DNA of 64,000 bases from Sphingobium sp. 66-54 (GCA_001899715.1 MKWI01000003.1:310001-374000), one strand, 5' to 3'. Positions 45,211 through 54,974 are shown, counted from the first letter of the stretch. Notes: generated by a model not told the origin, from the sequence alone. Numbers and translations are program-made.

Positions 45211-45239
45211 GTCGGGTGGCGAAAGGCATCCCACCCGAC
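45211..45239 (+). terminator. Hairpin after the HTH-like gene
   Basis: GTCGGGTGG (45211-45219) pairs perfectly with CCACCCGAC (45231-45239) around an 11-base loop, beginning 13 bp past the stop of the gene at 44896-45198. No T-run follows. It lies between convergent genes and probably limits read-through into the STN receptor gene. The rest of the gap to 45497 holds no supported gene. Confidence 0.45.
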
Positions 45240-45497
45240 ATCGCGGCAACGATCTTGGGCGGAGGGCAGCCCTGTCTTCAGCCACTCTTCGGCCTGCTCC
45301 GCGCCCCTTCATAAGAGCACCGGCCCGCCTGATCGTCCACTGACCAAGCACTCCACCGTCCGGTCGGTAGTGAGGCTAAAACCTATGGAGCAGCACGCCG
45401 CCGACTATGAACGCTTGCTCCAAATAATCTATCGGCTGCGCCCGCCTATCCGTTCCCGAGAGAGGGGGGATGAAGAACGGACAGACAGGCGCAACCA

Positions 45498-48400
45498 TCA
45501 GAAGCGCAGCCTTGCACCGACGCGATAGCTACGTCCGATCGTGTCATGGATATCGCCGCGAACCGCGGTCGAATAATATGAGGCCGCGTTGGCAGAACTC
45601 ACCGCAACGTTCGGCGGGTTTCGATTGAAGATATTATCGACGGCGCCGAAGAGCTGGGCGCCCTCCGACAACTCGTAGGAGGCCCGAAAGTCCGTGTAGA
45701 AGACGGCCGGCACCCGATTGTTATCGACGTCCTTGGCGGTCCACCCATTCACCAGCTTCGCCTTGCCGATGAAACGGCCCTGAAGGGTGATCGACATCGG
45801 CCCGTTGGTGTAGGTTTCCGTCAGCGTCGCGCGCAGCTTGGGGAAGCCCGACACCGGGGAGTTCCCGCTGAGAGCGCCAGCGTAATCCGTCTTCACACCC
45901 AGCGCGATCTGGTTTTGCGTCAAGGTATAATTGCTGACCAGCCGGCTCTGCAACTTACCGCTGCCCAGCGGCATTTGATAATCCATCTGGAAATCAAGAC
46001 CGGACACATTCTGCGCACTCAAGTTTCTCGGGAAAGTGCGGATCTGACTGAGCGCCCCGTTTGGACCGTCGAAATCCAATTGGGAACAGAACGTCAGTTC
46101 GCCGGCATTACATCGTGCCAGCACTTGCGCGGTACTGACCGTGAAGATCGCATCCTTCAGCTTGATCGAATAATAATCGAGCGACAGGTTGAACCGGGGC
46201 GCGGGGCTCAGGACGATCCCTGCGGAGACTGTATCCGCCTTCTCCGGTGCCAGCTTGGGGTTGCCGGATGTCGTCGCGAAGATCGGCACATTGATATGGG
46301 TTCTGGGGTCGATAGCCGAACTCTGAATCGCCGTTCCCGAGTTGAACAGTTCCGCAAGGTTCGCCGCGCGAATGTCGCGCGAAACCGTACCGCGCAGCCG
46401 GATCAGATCGTTCAACTGGCTGGTAAGCCCAAGCTTCCACGTCTTGACCACACCGCTGGTGCTATAGTCGGTGATGCGCCCCGCCGCATTCAACGCCAGG
46501 GAGTCGACGAATCCGCGCTCGACGAGCGGCATATCAAGTTCGACGAAGGCTTCCTTCACATGATATTTGCCCGCGAAAGGCGCGAAATTGGCGAAAGAAT
46601 AGCGCCGCGCCGCCGCCCCTGCATCGACGATCGTCTCGCCTTTTTCGCGCCGATACTCTCCGCCAAACGCAATTGAGATATCGCCTGCGGGTAAGCCGAA
46701 GCCGAGCGCGCCCTGAGCTGACACTGCCGCGACATCCTGCTCCAGCCGGATGACTTCCCAATTCTCGCCAGGGCGCACGTTGACGTAACGAATGGCCTTG
46801 GGATCGGCTATCCCCTCGCCGATCACGTTCAGCGGAATACAGCCCTCGGCCGCCGGATTGTTCAGCATGACCGCCCGGCAGACGATGGCGCCCTGGTCGT
46901 TGCGAACCGCATCGACCGCAAAATTGAAGCGCGCCGTGACGACGTTCGAGAGCACGTCGACGCGCGTTTTCACCTTGCCCTTCTGATAATAAGCATTCCA
47001 GGTCCATCCCGAGCCAAACTTGCCATCGAGACTGAAGACGCCCCGCATTAGGCGCCGTTGCTGGACGCTCACCGGCACCCCGACCGAGTTCTTGACGAAA
47101 TTGTCGTAGGAGAATTGGTCCGACGTAACATTGTTGATGTTGGTCACGCCGATCTGGATCGCATCCAGCCCCAGTTCATCCATCTGATCCCTGATTGCAT
47201 CCGGAAGGAAGGGGTTCTCCGCCTTGATGGAGAGGGTGCCGAACCGGGTCGCCGGCGTGGAGTTGTTCTTGGAGCGGCTTTTTCCGTAATTGACCTGAAC
47301 CGACGCTCGCAAATTCTCGGTGAGGTCGAAATGCGTGTAGCCGAAAAGGTTGAGCGTTCGGAACGCCACCGCGAGATTGTTCATCCCGGGATAGTCGGTT
47401 TCAGCGTCGCCATAAGCCGAAATCGGCCCGGAGACGACGCCCGGATTGAACGGCACCGGCGCCGCATTGGGTCCAACGAAGCGGATGTTCCGCAACGGGT
47501 TCGGGCTGGAGCAGACCCCATCCACCACCGGAACGAGGCACGCAGGCCCCTGTATCAGGCCGCCATTGGTCGCCTGCGCCAGGCCAACATTATCGGCATG
47601 GATGAGGCGTGGCTCGTTATTCGTCGGCGTATAAGCCGGATTGTCGATCAGGTTCCGATAGGTGTTCCATGAGCGCTGATTGGCAAAGATCGTATCGGGG
47701 CTATTCAGAAAATTGCCGGCGACGATCAACCGGCCGCGATCATCGGCAAATCCGGTGCCGGCGGCCGCCTGCAAGCGGTAGCTCTTATGATCGAACTTGT
47801 AAGATTCCCCTCCCTCGATGCTGGCGCGGACACCATCGAAATTCTTGTTCAGGACAAGATTGACCACACCGGCGACCGCGTCGGATCCCCAGGCGGCGGA
47901 CGCGCCACCAGTGACGACGTCAATCCGCTGGACCAGTATGGTCGGCATGGTGCCAAGGTCGACCACGCCGGTGATGTTGGATTGCACCACGCGCTGACTG
48001 TCGAGGAGCACCAGTGTCCGGTTCACGCCCAACTGGCGCAGGTTGACCGTATCCAGCCCGGTGACGCCGCCGACGATGTTGTTGGCGCCCACGCCATTGT
48101 TGGGGGAACCGGACGACCCGACGGCCGGCAATTCGCGGATCGTATCGCCGATGCTCACCTTGGCATCGCGCTCGATCTGGGCTTCGTTCACCACCGTGAC
48201 CGGTGTCGGCTGGCGGTAGCCCGTCATCGCAATGCGTGAACCGGTCACGACAATATCTTGTTCGATGGCCGGCGGCGCCGCCGGACTAGGCTCGCTCGGT
48301 TCTGGCGGCGGGGGCGGTGGAGGCGGAGCAACCGGTTCAGCGTTCACCGCCACGGCGGAAGAAAACGTCGCCTTGTGCATTGGCGGTGCAGGACGCGCCT

Positions 48401-48704
48401 TGAGAACGACAACGGACCCATTATCGGCCGCGATAACGAGATTGGTCGATCGCAACAGGCGGCTGAGCGCCACACGCGCGTCGATCGCCCCCACGATAGC
48501 GGGGGTTCGTACGCCGCGCAGCCGGTCAGCAGCGACGATGATTTGCAGACCGCTTTGCTTGGCGAAAATCGGAATGGTGGCATTGGCATCACCGGACCCG
48601 ATGTTGAAGGTTCGCCTCTGGGCGGATGCCTCCCCTCCCCAGACGAGAAACGAGGTCGTCACGAAATACAATGCGACCCGATGCGATATACGAGTGCCGT
48701 GCAT
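45498..48704 (-). CDS. TonB-dependent receptor with N-terminal STN signalling domain
   Basis: This 1068-residue receptor has a signal peptide (1-28), an STN (secretin/TonB short N-terminal) domain at about 30-103 (RRTFNIGSGDANATIPIFAK), and a proline-rich linker with an eight-proline run (about 105-150). The plug (DIVVTGSRI; DAKVSIGDTIRELP) and a barrel ending in YRVGARLRF follow. STN domains signal to FecR proteins, so this is the likely sensor for the sigma/FecR pair at 42413-44030. It is a paralogue of the receptor at 39336-42239, which lacks STN. The ATG 48704 is preceded by AGGGGGAG; an adjacent GTG at 48707 is an alternative. Confidence 0.92.
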   Translation of the reverse strand: MHGTRISHRVALYFVTTSFLVWGGEASAQRRTFNIGSGDANATIPIFAKQSGLQIIVAADRLRGVRTPAIVGAIDARVALSRLLRSTNLVIAADNGSVVVLKARPAPPMHKATFSSAVAVNAEPVAPPPPPPPPEPSEPSPAAPPAIEQDIVVTGSRIAMTGYRQPTPVTVVNEAQIERDAKVSIGDTIRELPAVGSSGSPNNGVGANNIVGGVTGLDTVNLRQLGVNRTLVLLDSQRVVQSNITGVVDLGTMPTILVQRIDVVTGGASAAWGSDAVAGVVNLVLNKNFDGVRASIEGGESYKFDHKSYRLQAAAGTGFADDRGRLIVAGNFLNSPDTIFANQRSWNTYRNLIDNPAYTPTNNEPRLIHADNVGLAQATNGGLIQGPACLVPVVDGVCSSPNPLRNIRFVGPNAAPVPFNPGVVSGPISAYGDAETDYPGMNNLAVAFRTLNLFGYTHFDLTENLRASVQVNYGKSRSKNNSTPATRFGTLSIKAENPFLPDAIRDQMDELGLDAIQIGVTNINNVTSDQFSYDNFVKNSVGVPVSVQQRRLMRGVFSLDGKFGSGWTWNAYYQKGKVKTRVDVLSNVVTARFNFAVDAVRNDQGAIVCRAVMLNNPAAEGCIPLNVIGEGIADPKAIRYVNVRPGENWEVIRLEQDVAAVSAQGALGFGLPAGDISIAFGGEYRREKGETIVDAGAAARRYSFANFAPFAGKYHVKEAFVELDMPLVERGFVDSLALNAAGRITDYSTSGVVKTWKLGLTSQLNDLIRLRGTVSRDIRAANLAELFNSGTAIQSSAIDPRTHINVPIFATTSGNPKLAPEKADTVSAGIVLSPAPRFNLSLDYYSIKLKDAIFTVSTAQVLARCNAGELTFCSQLDFDGPNGALSQIRTFPRNLSAQNVSGLDFQMDYQMPLGSGKLQSRLVSNYTLTQNQIALGVKTDYAGALSGNSPVSGFPKLRATLTETYTNGPMSITLQGRFIGKAKLVNGWTAKDVDNNRVPAVFYTDFRASYELSEGAQLFGAVDNIFNRNPPNVAVSSANAASYYSTAVRGDIHDTIGRSYRVGARLRF

Positions 48705-49208
48705 CACTCCCCCTGTTCACATCTCTTTGCAGCCGGCCGCACGTCCGTGCGGTCCTGCCAGCGCGGGGTCATTGGGCGCGCCCCGCTGCATTTTTTGCTA
48801 GCGCCTGATGTTAAGATGATTCGGCACCCGCTTTCCGCCATTGACCATCAATCGGAGCGGTCCGGAAGTCGCAATCGATTGAGGACATGCGCTATTTTTT
48901 GGCGCATGCACGAAGGCGACATGCCCTTTCTCACACTCCGCTTCGGTACGTAATGAAAACGGGCAGGAAGGGCTTGCCAGCACTTGCGCGTTGCCCACCG
49001 TCGGCTCTGGCTCCAGCGCAACGCTGGAGAGTCGATCTACGCTTGGTCGTCAAGAAGCCCGGCAATGGCCCAATTCTGCGGCAAGCGACAAGCGGATCGG
49101 CACAGGGAGCGCTATTCTCACGGCAGACGGAGACACGAGATCAACGAGGCCAGCGCCGTTCGACAGAACTCGCTTTCAGGATGACACATCTAACCACTCA
49201 TGAAGCCG
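48705..49208. other. 504-bp gap: promoter of the STN receptor, no supported gene
   Basis: The 150 bp before the receptor should contain its promoter. A hairpin (CATGCGC 48886-48892 with GCGCATG 48902-48908, T-rich loop) is present. Open frames further upstream, including a 185-residue plus-strand frame that runs into the SDR gene, are Arg/Pro-rich and lack coding features. Confidence 0.45.
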
Positions 49209-50012
49209 TCATTCTGCTGCCATACGCTCCCGCGCCATGGCATCCAGGTCGTCCGGTATCTCCATATAACAGCCGCTCAGCCCATCGTAGCGGCCCGAGA
49301 CGAGATCGAAGCAGCGTTGGGCGCAGCGGGCGAGGCCGTCGGCCACCTCCCTTCCGTCCGAGGCTTGCTGGAGGCGGTCGACCATGCCGGGCAGCCATTT
49401 CTGTGCCTCTGGCGAGGTCATCGTATCGCGGGCGAGTGCCGTGAATACGAAACCCGGATCAATAGCGAAAATCTTGACGCCCTTGCCCTCCAGCTCCGCG
49501 GCCGCTTCCGCGACGATGCGATTCTGGGCGATCTTGCCGGTGCAATAAGCGCTGAGGTGCGGCGCCACCTTGCGGCTGGCGATAGCCGACACGACGACGA
49601 TCCGCCCCCGGTCCCGCGCCACCATGCCGGGCAGGATACGCCGCAGGAACAGCATCGGCGCGCGGATATGGACATGCTGGGCTGCCCACCACGCATCTAT
49701 GTCCAGCTCCCAGATCGGGCCGAACGGGCCGGGCACGCCGGCATTGTTGATGAAGATGGTAAGCGGCCCCAGCGCGGCCTCCGCCTCGGCAACCGCCCGG
49801 TCCACATCGGCCGGCTCGGTCACGTCCGCCGCGATGGCGACCGCACGGCCGCCCTGCGCCTCGATCGCGCTCACCGCCTCGGCAAGTTGTGCGGCGTTGC
49901 GGGCAAGCAGCGCCACCGCCGCACCCTCGCGCGCCAGCTTCTCGGCGATGGCGCGGCCGAAGCCCCGCCCCGCGCCCGTCACCAGCGCGATCTCCCCATC
50001 CAGCGACTTCAT
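49209..50012 (-). CDS. Short-chain dehydrogenase/reductase (SDR)
   Basis: This 267-residue classical SDR has the nucleotide-binding motif TGAGRGFGRA (11-20), NNAG, and the catalytic Ser plus Tyr-x-x-x-Lys (VSAIASRKVAPHLSAYCTGK). It would oxidise or reduce an alcohol/carbonyl with NAD(P)(H). It is the last gene of the unit TBDR (52552), NTF2-like protein, ThDP enzyme, SDR. A step on the alcohol or ketone product of the ThDP enzyme is a reasonable inference. Confidence 0.88.
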   Translation of the reverse strand: MKSLDGEIALVTGAGRGFGRAIAEKLAREGAAVALLARNAAQLAEAVSAIEAQGGRAVAIAADVTEPADVDRAVAEAEAALGPLTIFINNAGVPGPFGPIWELDIDAWWAAQHVHIRAPMLFLRRILPGMVARDRGRIVVVSAIASRKVAPHLSAYCTGKIAQNRIVAEAAAELEGKGVKIFAIDPGFVFTALARDTMTSPEAQKWLPGMVDRLQQASDGREVADGLARCAQRCFDLVSGRYDGLSGCYMEIPDDLDAMARERMAAE

Positions 50013-50056
50013 AGCTTCTCCAACTTCGCAAATCTTTCAATCGGTTATTCGTTTCA

Positions 50057-51715
50057 TCATCGCTTCATCAGCAGGTGCAGCTCCGGCGGCGTGGGTGCCA
50101 GATCAATCTCCACATTGATGCAGGTTGGCCGCCGCGACGCGAAAGCCTGTGCCAGCGCCGGCGCCAGATCCGCCAGCTCGGTTACATACATGCCGACGCA
50201 GCCGAACCCTTCGGCCACCTGGTCATAGCGCGCCCCGCCCAGCCGCGTGCCCGTCACCCGGTTCGGCCCGAGCGCGATCTCCTGAAAATGCTGTGAGGCC
50301 GCCCAGCTCCGGTTGTTCATCACCATTACCACCACGGGCAGGTCGAGCCGCGCCATGGTGTCGAACTCGGCAATAGTGAAGCCCACGGCACCATCACCCG
50401 CGAGGCAGAAAACTGGCCGGCTCCGGTCCAGCACCTGCGCGCCCAGCGAGAGCCCCAGTCCCATGCCGACCGTGCCGAGAAAACCGTGCGCGAGGTAACA
50501 GCCCGGCCGCTCGCGCGCGATCGTCTCGTTGAGCCAGTGATACGCCTCGGCGCCGTCGCCGATGACGATGGCATCCTCCGGCAGCGCCTCCGCCACCGCC
50601 GCGACCGCCGCATAAGGATGGATGCGGCCCTGATGCGCCGCCGCCTCAGCGGCCAGCCGCTCGCGTCGAGCCACCTTTTTTGCCTGCACCAGCGCCACCC
50701 AGGCCGAGCGGTCCGGTTGCGCACCGGCCGCCGCCGCCAACGCCTCCAATGTCAGGCACGGATCGGCGACGAGACCGATCTGCGCCGCACGGACCAGACC
50801 GATCTCGCGCGCATCCACCTCGATATGCACGATGTCGGCGGCGTGCGGCACGATGAGGTCGCTCGTCCCCAGCGTGAACAGGCCGAAGCGCACGCCGAAG
50901 GCGAGGACCAGGTCCGGCCGCTCGCCGGGCGCGTCCAGATCGGCCATCTTGTGGAAAGTGCCACCGTGGAGCGGGTGACTCGCCGACATCATGCCGTGCG
51001 CGGGAAAATCGCTGAACACCGGCACGGTCGCCGCCTCGGCGAAGGCGACCAGCGCCTCGGCCGCGCCGGAGCGATAGGCGCCCGTGCCCACCATCACCAC
51101 CGGCCGTTCGGCCACCCGCAACCGCGCAATGATCGCCGCGACATCGGTCGGCTGCGGCGCGGCAGCGCTGGTCACGGCGATGTTGCCCGGAATGGCGACC
51201 TCCTCGATCCGCGCATTGAGCACGTCCGAGGGCATATCGAGCAACACCGGGCCGCAGGGCGCAGCCGTCGCGATGCGGATCGCCTCCGCGACAAGCCGCG
51301 GCAAATCGGACGCGACGCAAACGCGGTGGCGCCACTTGGTGATCGGCGTCGCGACCGCCGCCTGGTCGATGCCCGCCTGCAACGTGTTGGTCTCGGCCTG
51401 CGCGAGACCCGCGGTTCCGGCAATGCACAGCATCGGCGTGCGGTCGAGATAGGCATTGGCAAGACTAGTCACGACATTGGTGAAGCCCGGCCCCGCCGTC
51501 ACCACAGCCACGCCCAGCCGGTTGCCGGCACGGGCATAGCCCTCGGCGGCATGGCCGGCCGCAACCTCGTGCCGCGTGTCGACGATTGGCAGATCATGGT
51601 CCGCGCAGGCCTGAAAAATCGTGTCGACATGCGCGCCATGCAGGCCGAACAGCGTCTCGACGCCCGCCGCCTTCAGCGTGCGGACGACCAGCTCTCCGCC
51701 TGTGACCACGGCCAC
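50057..51715 (-). CDS. Thiamine-diphosphate-dependent enzyme (acetolactate synthase/benzoylformate decarboxylase family)
   Basis: This 552-residue enzyme has three ThDP-family domains. The N-terminal PYR domain carries the catalytic Glu (TRHEVAAGHAAEGYARA), followed by a central domain. The C-terminal PP domain has the ThDP motif GDGAVGFTIAEFDTMARLDL ending near NNRSW. Relatives are acetolactate synthases, benzoylformate or indolepyruvate decarboxylases, and benzaldehyde lyase. The set of active-site residues visible does not decide among them. I chose GTG 51715, one base after the upstream gene's stop, because GGAG lies 8 bp before it and the N-terminus (VVTGGELVVRTLKAAGVETLFG, 16+ residues) then fits the family. 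GTG 51763 would overlap the upstream gene by 47 bp. Confidence 0.87.
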   Translation of the reverse strand: MAVVTGGELVVRTLKAAGVETLFGLHGAHVDTIFQACADHDLPIVDTRHEVAAGHAAEGYARAGNRLGVAVVTAGPGFTNVVTSLANAYLDRTPMLCIAGTAGLAQAETNTLQAGIDQAAVATPITKWRHRVCVASDLPRLVAEAIRIATAAPCGPVLLDMPSDVLNARIEEVAIPGNIAVTSAAAPQPTDVAAIIARLRVAERPVVMVGTGAYRSGAAEALVAFAEAATVPVFSDFPAHGMMSASHPLHGGTFHKMADLDAPGERPDLVLAFGVRFGLFTLGTSDLIVPHAADIVHIEVDAREIGLVRAAQIGLVADPCLTLEALAAAAGAQPDRSAWVALVQAKKVARRERLAAEAAAHQGRIHPYAAVAAVAEALPEDAIVIGDGAEAYHWLNETIARERPGCYLAHGFLGTVGMGLGLSLGAQVLDRSRPVFCLAGDGAVGFTIAEFDTMARLDLPVVVMVMNNRSWAASQHFQEIALGPNRVTGTRLGGARYDQVAEGFGCVGMYVTELADLAPALAQAFASRRPTCINVEIDLAPTPPELHLLMKR

Positions 51716-51716
51716 C

Positions 51717-52442
51717 TCAGCAGCTCCGCTTGCCGTCGCTGCGCCCCGGGGTCCATGGCTCACCCGTCACCGGATGCGGATAATGAAAATCGACGATCGG
51801 CGTCTCCGGCCAGAAATTGGGCTCGCGGTCGGTCAATTCGTCCGGGCCGCCGGGGTCTTCCGGGTAGGTCTTCTGGAAGAAATGCCCCTCATAGGGGTTG
51901 CTGTGCGCCCAGCCCTGCTCATAGTCGGCCTGCCAGAACATGTGATAGTCCAGTTCGGCGATCTTCCAGACGCCACCTTCCTTCACATAGCTGTTCTCGT
52001 AGACGCCGGCTTCCCACCATTGGAGCGGCAGGCGCTCGTTCCGCTTCTCTTTGCTGACATGGCTGCCGCCCTGCATGAAGGCGCGGAACCGCCCTTTCGC
52101 GCTCTGCCCGTCCGGCGCGATGTCGACAATGTCCTGAAGCTGGAGGTGCTCGGCCAACATCCCATAGACCGGGCCGTTGTTGCCATCGGTAAAGCCGTTG
52201 CGCAGCCGGCCGCAATAGAGGCGGGAGAGGCCGGCCTTGCCCCGGAAAATGCCGCCCATGAAATGGAGCACACCATCCTCGGCAAACAGGTCGACGACCT
52301 CCTCGTACAACCCCTTGTCCATATAATAGCCATATTTGAACTGGAGCGTGCGGACCGCCTGGATATCCTCCATCACGCCCAGCCGATGCCGCAGCGCGGC
52401 CACTTCCTCGCTCAGCGCGCGCAGCGCCTCTCCGTCCGACAT
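51717..52442 (-). CDS. NTF2/SnoaL-like protein
   Basis: This 241-residue protein has an N-terminal helix (about 4-30) and an NTF2-like cone (about 25-175, with the block YGYYMDKGLYEEVVDLFAED). A Pro/Trp-rich C-terminal extension follows. NTF2-like folds include dehydratases, isomerases and ring-hydroxylating-dioxygenase small subunits; members of the SnoaL_4 group often occur with aromatic or steroid catabolic genes. The visible sequence does not identify a catalytic dyad. It is translationally linked to the following ThDP enzyme. Confidence 0.75.
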   Translation of the reverse strand: MSDGEALRALSEEVAALRHRLGVMEDIQAVRTLQFKYGYYMDKGLYEEVVDLFAEDGVLHFMGGIFRGKAGLSRLYCGRLRNGFTDGNNGPVYGMLAEHLQLQDIVDIAPDGQSAKGRFRAFMQGGSHVSKEKRNERLPLQWWEAGVYENSYVKEGGVWKIAELDYHMFWQADYEQGWAHSNPYEGHFFQKTYPEDPGGPDELTDREPNFWPETPIVDFHYPHPVTGEPWTPGRSDGKRSC

Positions 52443-52551
52443 CCTCTCACCTCATTGCCTGCGGGGCTTCACATGGAGCGTGACCGCGAACCGCTCCCAA
52501 CGCAAGAAGGGAGCGCCGCATGCGGGCGCTCCCTTCTCATTTCTTGTCCGG

Positions 52552-54894
52552 TCAGAAGCGGCGGCCGACCGTGATCGCCCATTCGCGCGGCCGGGCAGGC
52601 TGGCCCGTGAAGATATATGAACCGGCCTGAATGAACTTGTTCACATAATAGAACTTGTCGAAGATGTTCGTCACCGACAGCGCGGCATACCATTCGTCAT
52701 CCGGCGCCGAGTAGGTCAGCCGACCGTTGGCGATAGCGTAACCCTCCTGCATGGCGCGCGGATTATTGGTCCACTCGTTGAACACCTTGGACTGGTAATA
52801 GACGTCGAAACGCGGCGTCAGCGTCCCTGCGTTGCCCAGATCGGCCTCATACTGGATACCGGCATTATACTTCCATTCCGGCGTGCCCTGCGGCTTGCTG
52901 GCCAGCGTCGGGCCACCGGACACACCGGCGGCCGGCCCGAGGTCCTTGATCTTGAAGTCGGTGTAGCTGGCCGACATCTCGATCTGGAGGCCGTGCGCCG
53001 GGCGGATCTGCAACTCGGCTTCCAGGCCGTTGATCCGCGCCTTGCCGGCGTTGGCGATGACGATGCTCGGTGCACCGTTGTTGTCGAAGCCGTTGGCGCT
53101 GAGCTGGAGGTTGGAATAATCGCTGTGATAGGCGGCCAGGTTGAAACGCACCAGCCGGTCGAACAGGTCGCTCTTGATGCCGATTTCATAGGCTTCCAGC
53201 GTCTCCGGCCCGAACGGCACGGCCGCCGCCGGCGTAAACGGCCGCGGATTGATACCGCCGCCCTTGAAGCCAGTCGAGAACTGGCCGTAGAGCATCACGT
53301 CGTCCGTCACCTTGTAGTCCAGGCCGATCTTGTAATCGAACCGGTCGAACTTGGAGGCCGGTGATGTGAAGGCACCGCCGGGGAAGAACGGCGTGCCAGC
53401 GGGCACATTGGTGCGGTTGAAAGTGTAGGTCTTGGATTCCTTCGAGTAGCGCACGCCCGCCGTCAGCGAGAACTGATCGGTCAGGTGGAACACGCCGTGG
53501 ACGAAGGCGGAGCGGTTCGAGCTATCCGTGCTCTCATCCTGATCGAAGGCGATGTTGGAGGCGGCCAGATAGGCGCCGCCGCCGAGCGTGCTGTCGCCAT
53601 CAAAGTAGAAAACGCCGGCCGCCCAGTCGAGCAGGCCATCGAAGCTCGTGCCGACAAGGCGGAACTCCTGCGTGAACTGCTCGAAGCCCGCGATATTGTC
53701 GGTCAGCGCCACCGGCAGCGGCGCGTTGTTGGCGTTCTGGGTGAAGCGGCCGTTGAACTTCTGATAGGCCGTGATCGACTTGAACTGGACATCGTCGGTG
53801 AGGTTCCAGTTGATCTCGCCCGAATAGCTTTCCGAATGCACGGTATTCACCGGCGGCACCTTGCGGCCGAGGAAGGCGCTGTCATAGGTCGCAAAGCTTA
53901 CATAGGGGTCGACGACGAAGCGGTTGTCGAACGGAATGCCGTAGGTCGGGATCAGTCGGTTATTGTTGTAGTTGATGAGCGAGGCCGCCGCCTCGTTCAC
54001 ATAGATGAGCGAGTCCGCCGCCGCTTCCGAATTGTCCCGAATCACCTCGGCAACCAGATTGACCTCGATATTCGAAGCGGGCGTCCAGCGCAGCGCGGCG
54101 CGGCCCGCGCGCACGCTCTCCCCACCCAGCGTGCCCACTTTGCAGCTATTGCCGTTGGTGGAAACCGTGGGCTGGAGGTTGCCCGCCAGCGCGGGGTAGG
54201 CGCAGGCGAAGTCCACCCGATCGACATAGCCGTCACGCTGCTTGGAGGCGACAGAGAGGCGCAGTGCCAACTGGTCCGCAACCAGCGGGATATTGACCAT
54301 GCCGCGCAGGTCGAGCCGGTCGTAGCTGCCGTAGGTGCCCTCGACCGACGCCTCAAAACGGTCGGCCGGCTTCTTGGAGATCAGGCGGACGGCACCACCG
54401 ATCGAGTTCTTGCCGAACAGCGTGCCCTGCGGACCGCGCAGGATTTCCACCCGCTCTAGGTCGAGCAAGTCGAATGAGGTGCCAAACAGCGACGCGTGAT
54501 AGACGTCGTCGACATAGAAGCCCACCGCCGGTTCGAGTGCGAAGTTGAAATCGGTCTGGCCGATACCGCGGATATAGGCCTGCGTCGATTTGCCGTAGCC
54601 CGAACTGCCGAGCCGCAGCGTCACGCTGGGCGCCGCCTTGCCGACATCGGCGATGTTGTTGAAGCTGCGATCGGCAAGCTGCTCGCCCGAGATGGCGGTG
54701 ATCGCCAGCGGCGTATCCTGCAAATTGGCCGAGCGGAATTGCGCGGTGACGACGATATCCTGCACGCCGTCCGCATTGCCGGCATCATCCGCCGGCCGCG
54801 ATTCTTGCGCATGGGCGCCGCTTGCCAGCGCGCCGAGCGCCAGAAGCGAGGCGCTGCCGAGCGCACATTTCCTGAGAATATGGTGATAGGCCAT
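52552..54894 (-). CDS. TonB-dependent receptor (catabolic type)
   Basis: This 780-residue receptor has a signal peptide (about 1-28, ending GAHAQ), the pre-plug motif DIVVTAQFRSANLQDTPLAI, a plug domain with RVEILRGPQGTLFGKNSIGG, and a barrel ending in WAITVGRRF. This is the sphingomonad catabolic-receptor type, distinct from the two paralogues at 39-48 kb. It heads the minus-strand unit and probably imports the aromatic or other substrate of the cluster. ATG 54894 follows GGGGAGC. A perfect palindrome (54962-54974) lies 68 bp upstream. Confidence 0.92.
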   Translation of the reverse strand: MAYHHILRKCALGSASLLALGALASGAHAQESRPADDAGNADGVQDIVVTAQFRSANLQDTPLAITAISGEQLADRSFNNIADVGKAAPSVTLRLGSSGYGKSTQAYIRGIGQTDFNFALEPAVGFYVDDVYHASLFGTSFDLLDLERVEILRGPQGTLFGKNSIGGAVRLISKKPADRFEASVEGTYGSYDRLDLRGMVNIPLVADQLALRLSVASKQRDGYVDRVDFACAYPALAGNLQPTVSTNGNSCKVGTLGGESVRAGRAALRWTPASNIEVNLVAEVIRDNSEAAADSLIYVNEAAASLINYNNNRLIPTYGIPFDNRFVVDPYVSFATYDSAFLGRKVPPVNTVHSESYSGEINWNLTDDVQFKSITAYQKFNGRFTQNANNAPLPVALTDNIAGFEQFTQEFRLVGTSFDGLLDWAAGVFYFDGDSTLGGGAYLAASNIAFDQDESTDSSNRSAFVHGVFHLTDQFSLTAGVRYSKESKTYTFNRTNVPAGTPFFPGGAFTSPASKFDRFDYKIGLDYKVTDDVMLYGQFSTGFKGGGINPRPFTPAAAVPFGPETLEAYEIGIKSDLFDRLVRFNLAAYHSDYSNLQLSANGFDNNGAPSIVIANAGKARINGLEAELQIRPAHGLQIEMSASYTDFKIKDLGPAAGVSGGPTLASKPQGTPEWKYNAGIQYEADLGNAGTLTPRFDVYYQSKVFNEWTNNPRAMQEGYAIANGRLTYSAPDDEWYAALSVTNIFDKFYYVNKFIQAGSYIFTGQPARPREWAITVGRRF

Positions 54895-54961
54895 TTCAGC
54901 TCCCCTGCCTGCGTTGAGGCGCGTTCCCCGCGCATTCCGACCCTTCTGAAGGGCCTTCTTA

Positions 54962-54974
54962 TGTATGACATACA
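54962..54974. promoter_or_regulatory. Perfect palindrome TGTATG-A-CATACA, candidate GntR-type operator
   Basis: The 13-bp sequence TGTATGACATACA is a perfect palindrome in the divergent region (54895-55163) between the TonB receptor operon and the NTF2/MFS genes. It lies 68 bp upstream of the receptor start. The pattern TGTAnnAnnTACA-like resembles operators of GntR/FCD regulators. No GntR gene is in the window, so the regulator would be elsewhere. Confidence 0.6.

Noticed and set aside
48887..49444. 185-residue plus-strand frame in the gap beside the SDR gene
   Set aside because: Arg/Ser/Pro-rich, no ribosome-binding site and extends into the SDR coding region on the other strand. I looked for transposase remnants and saw none.
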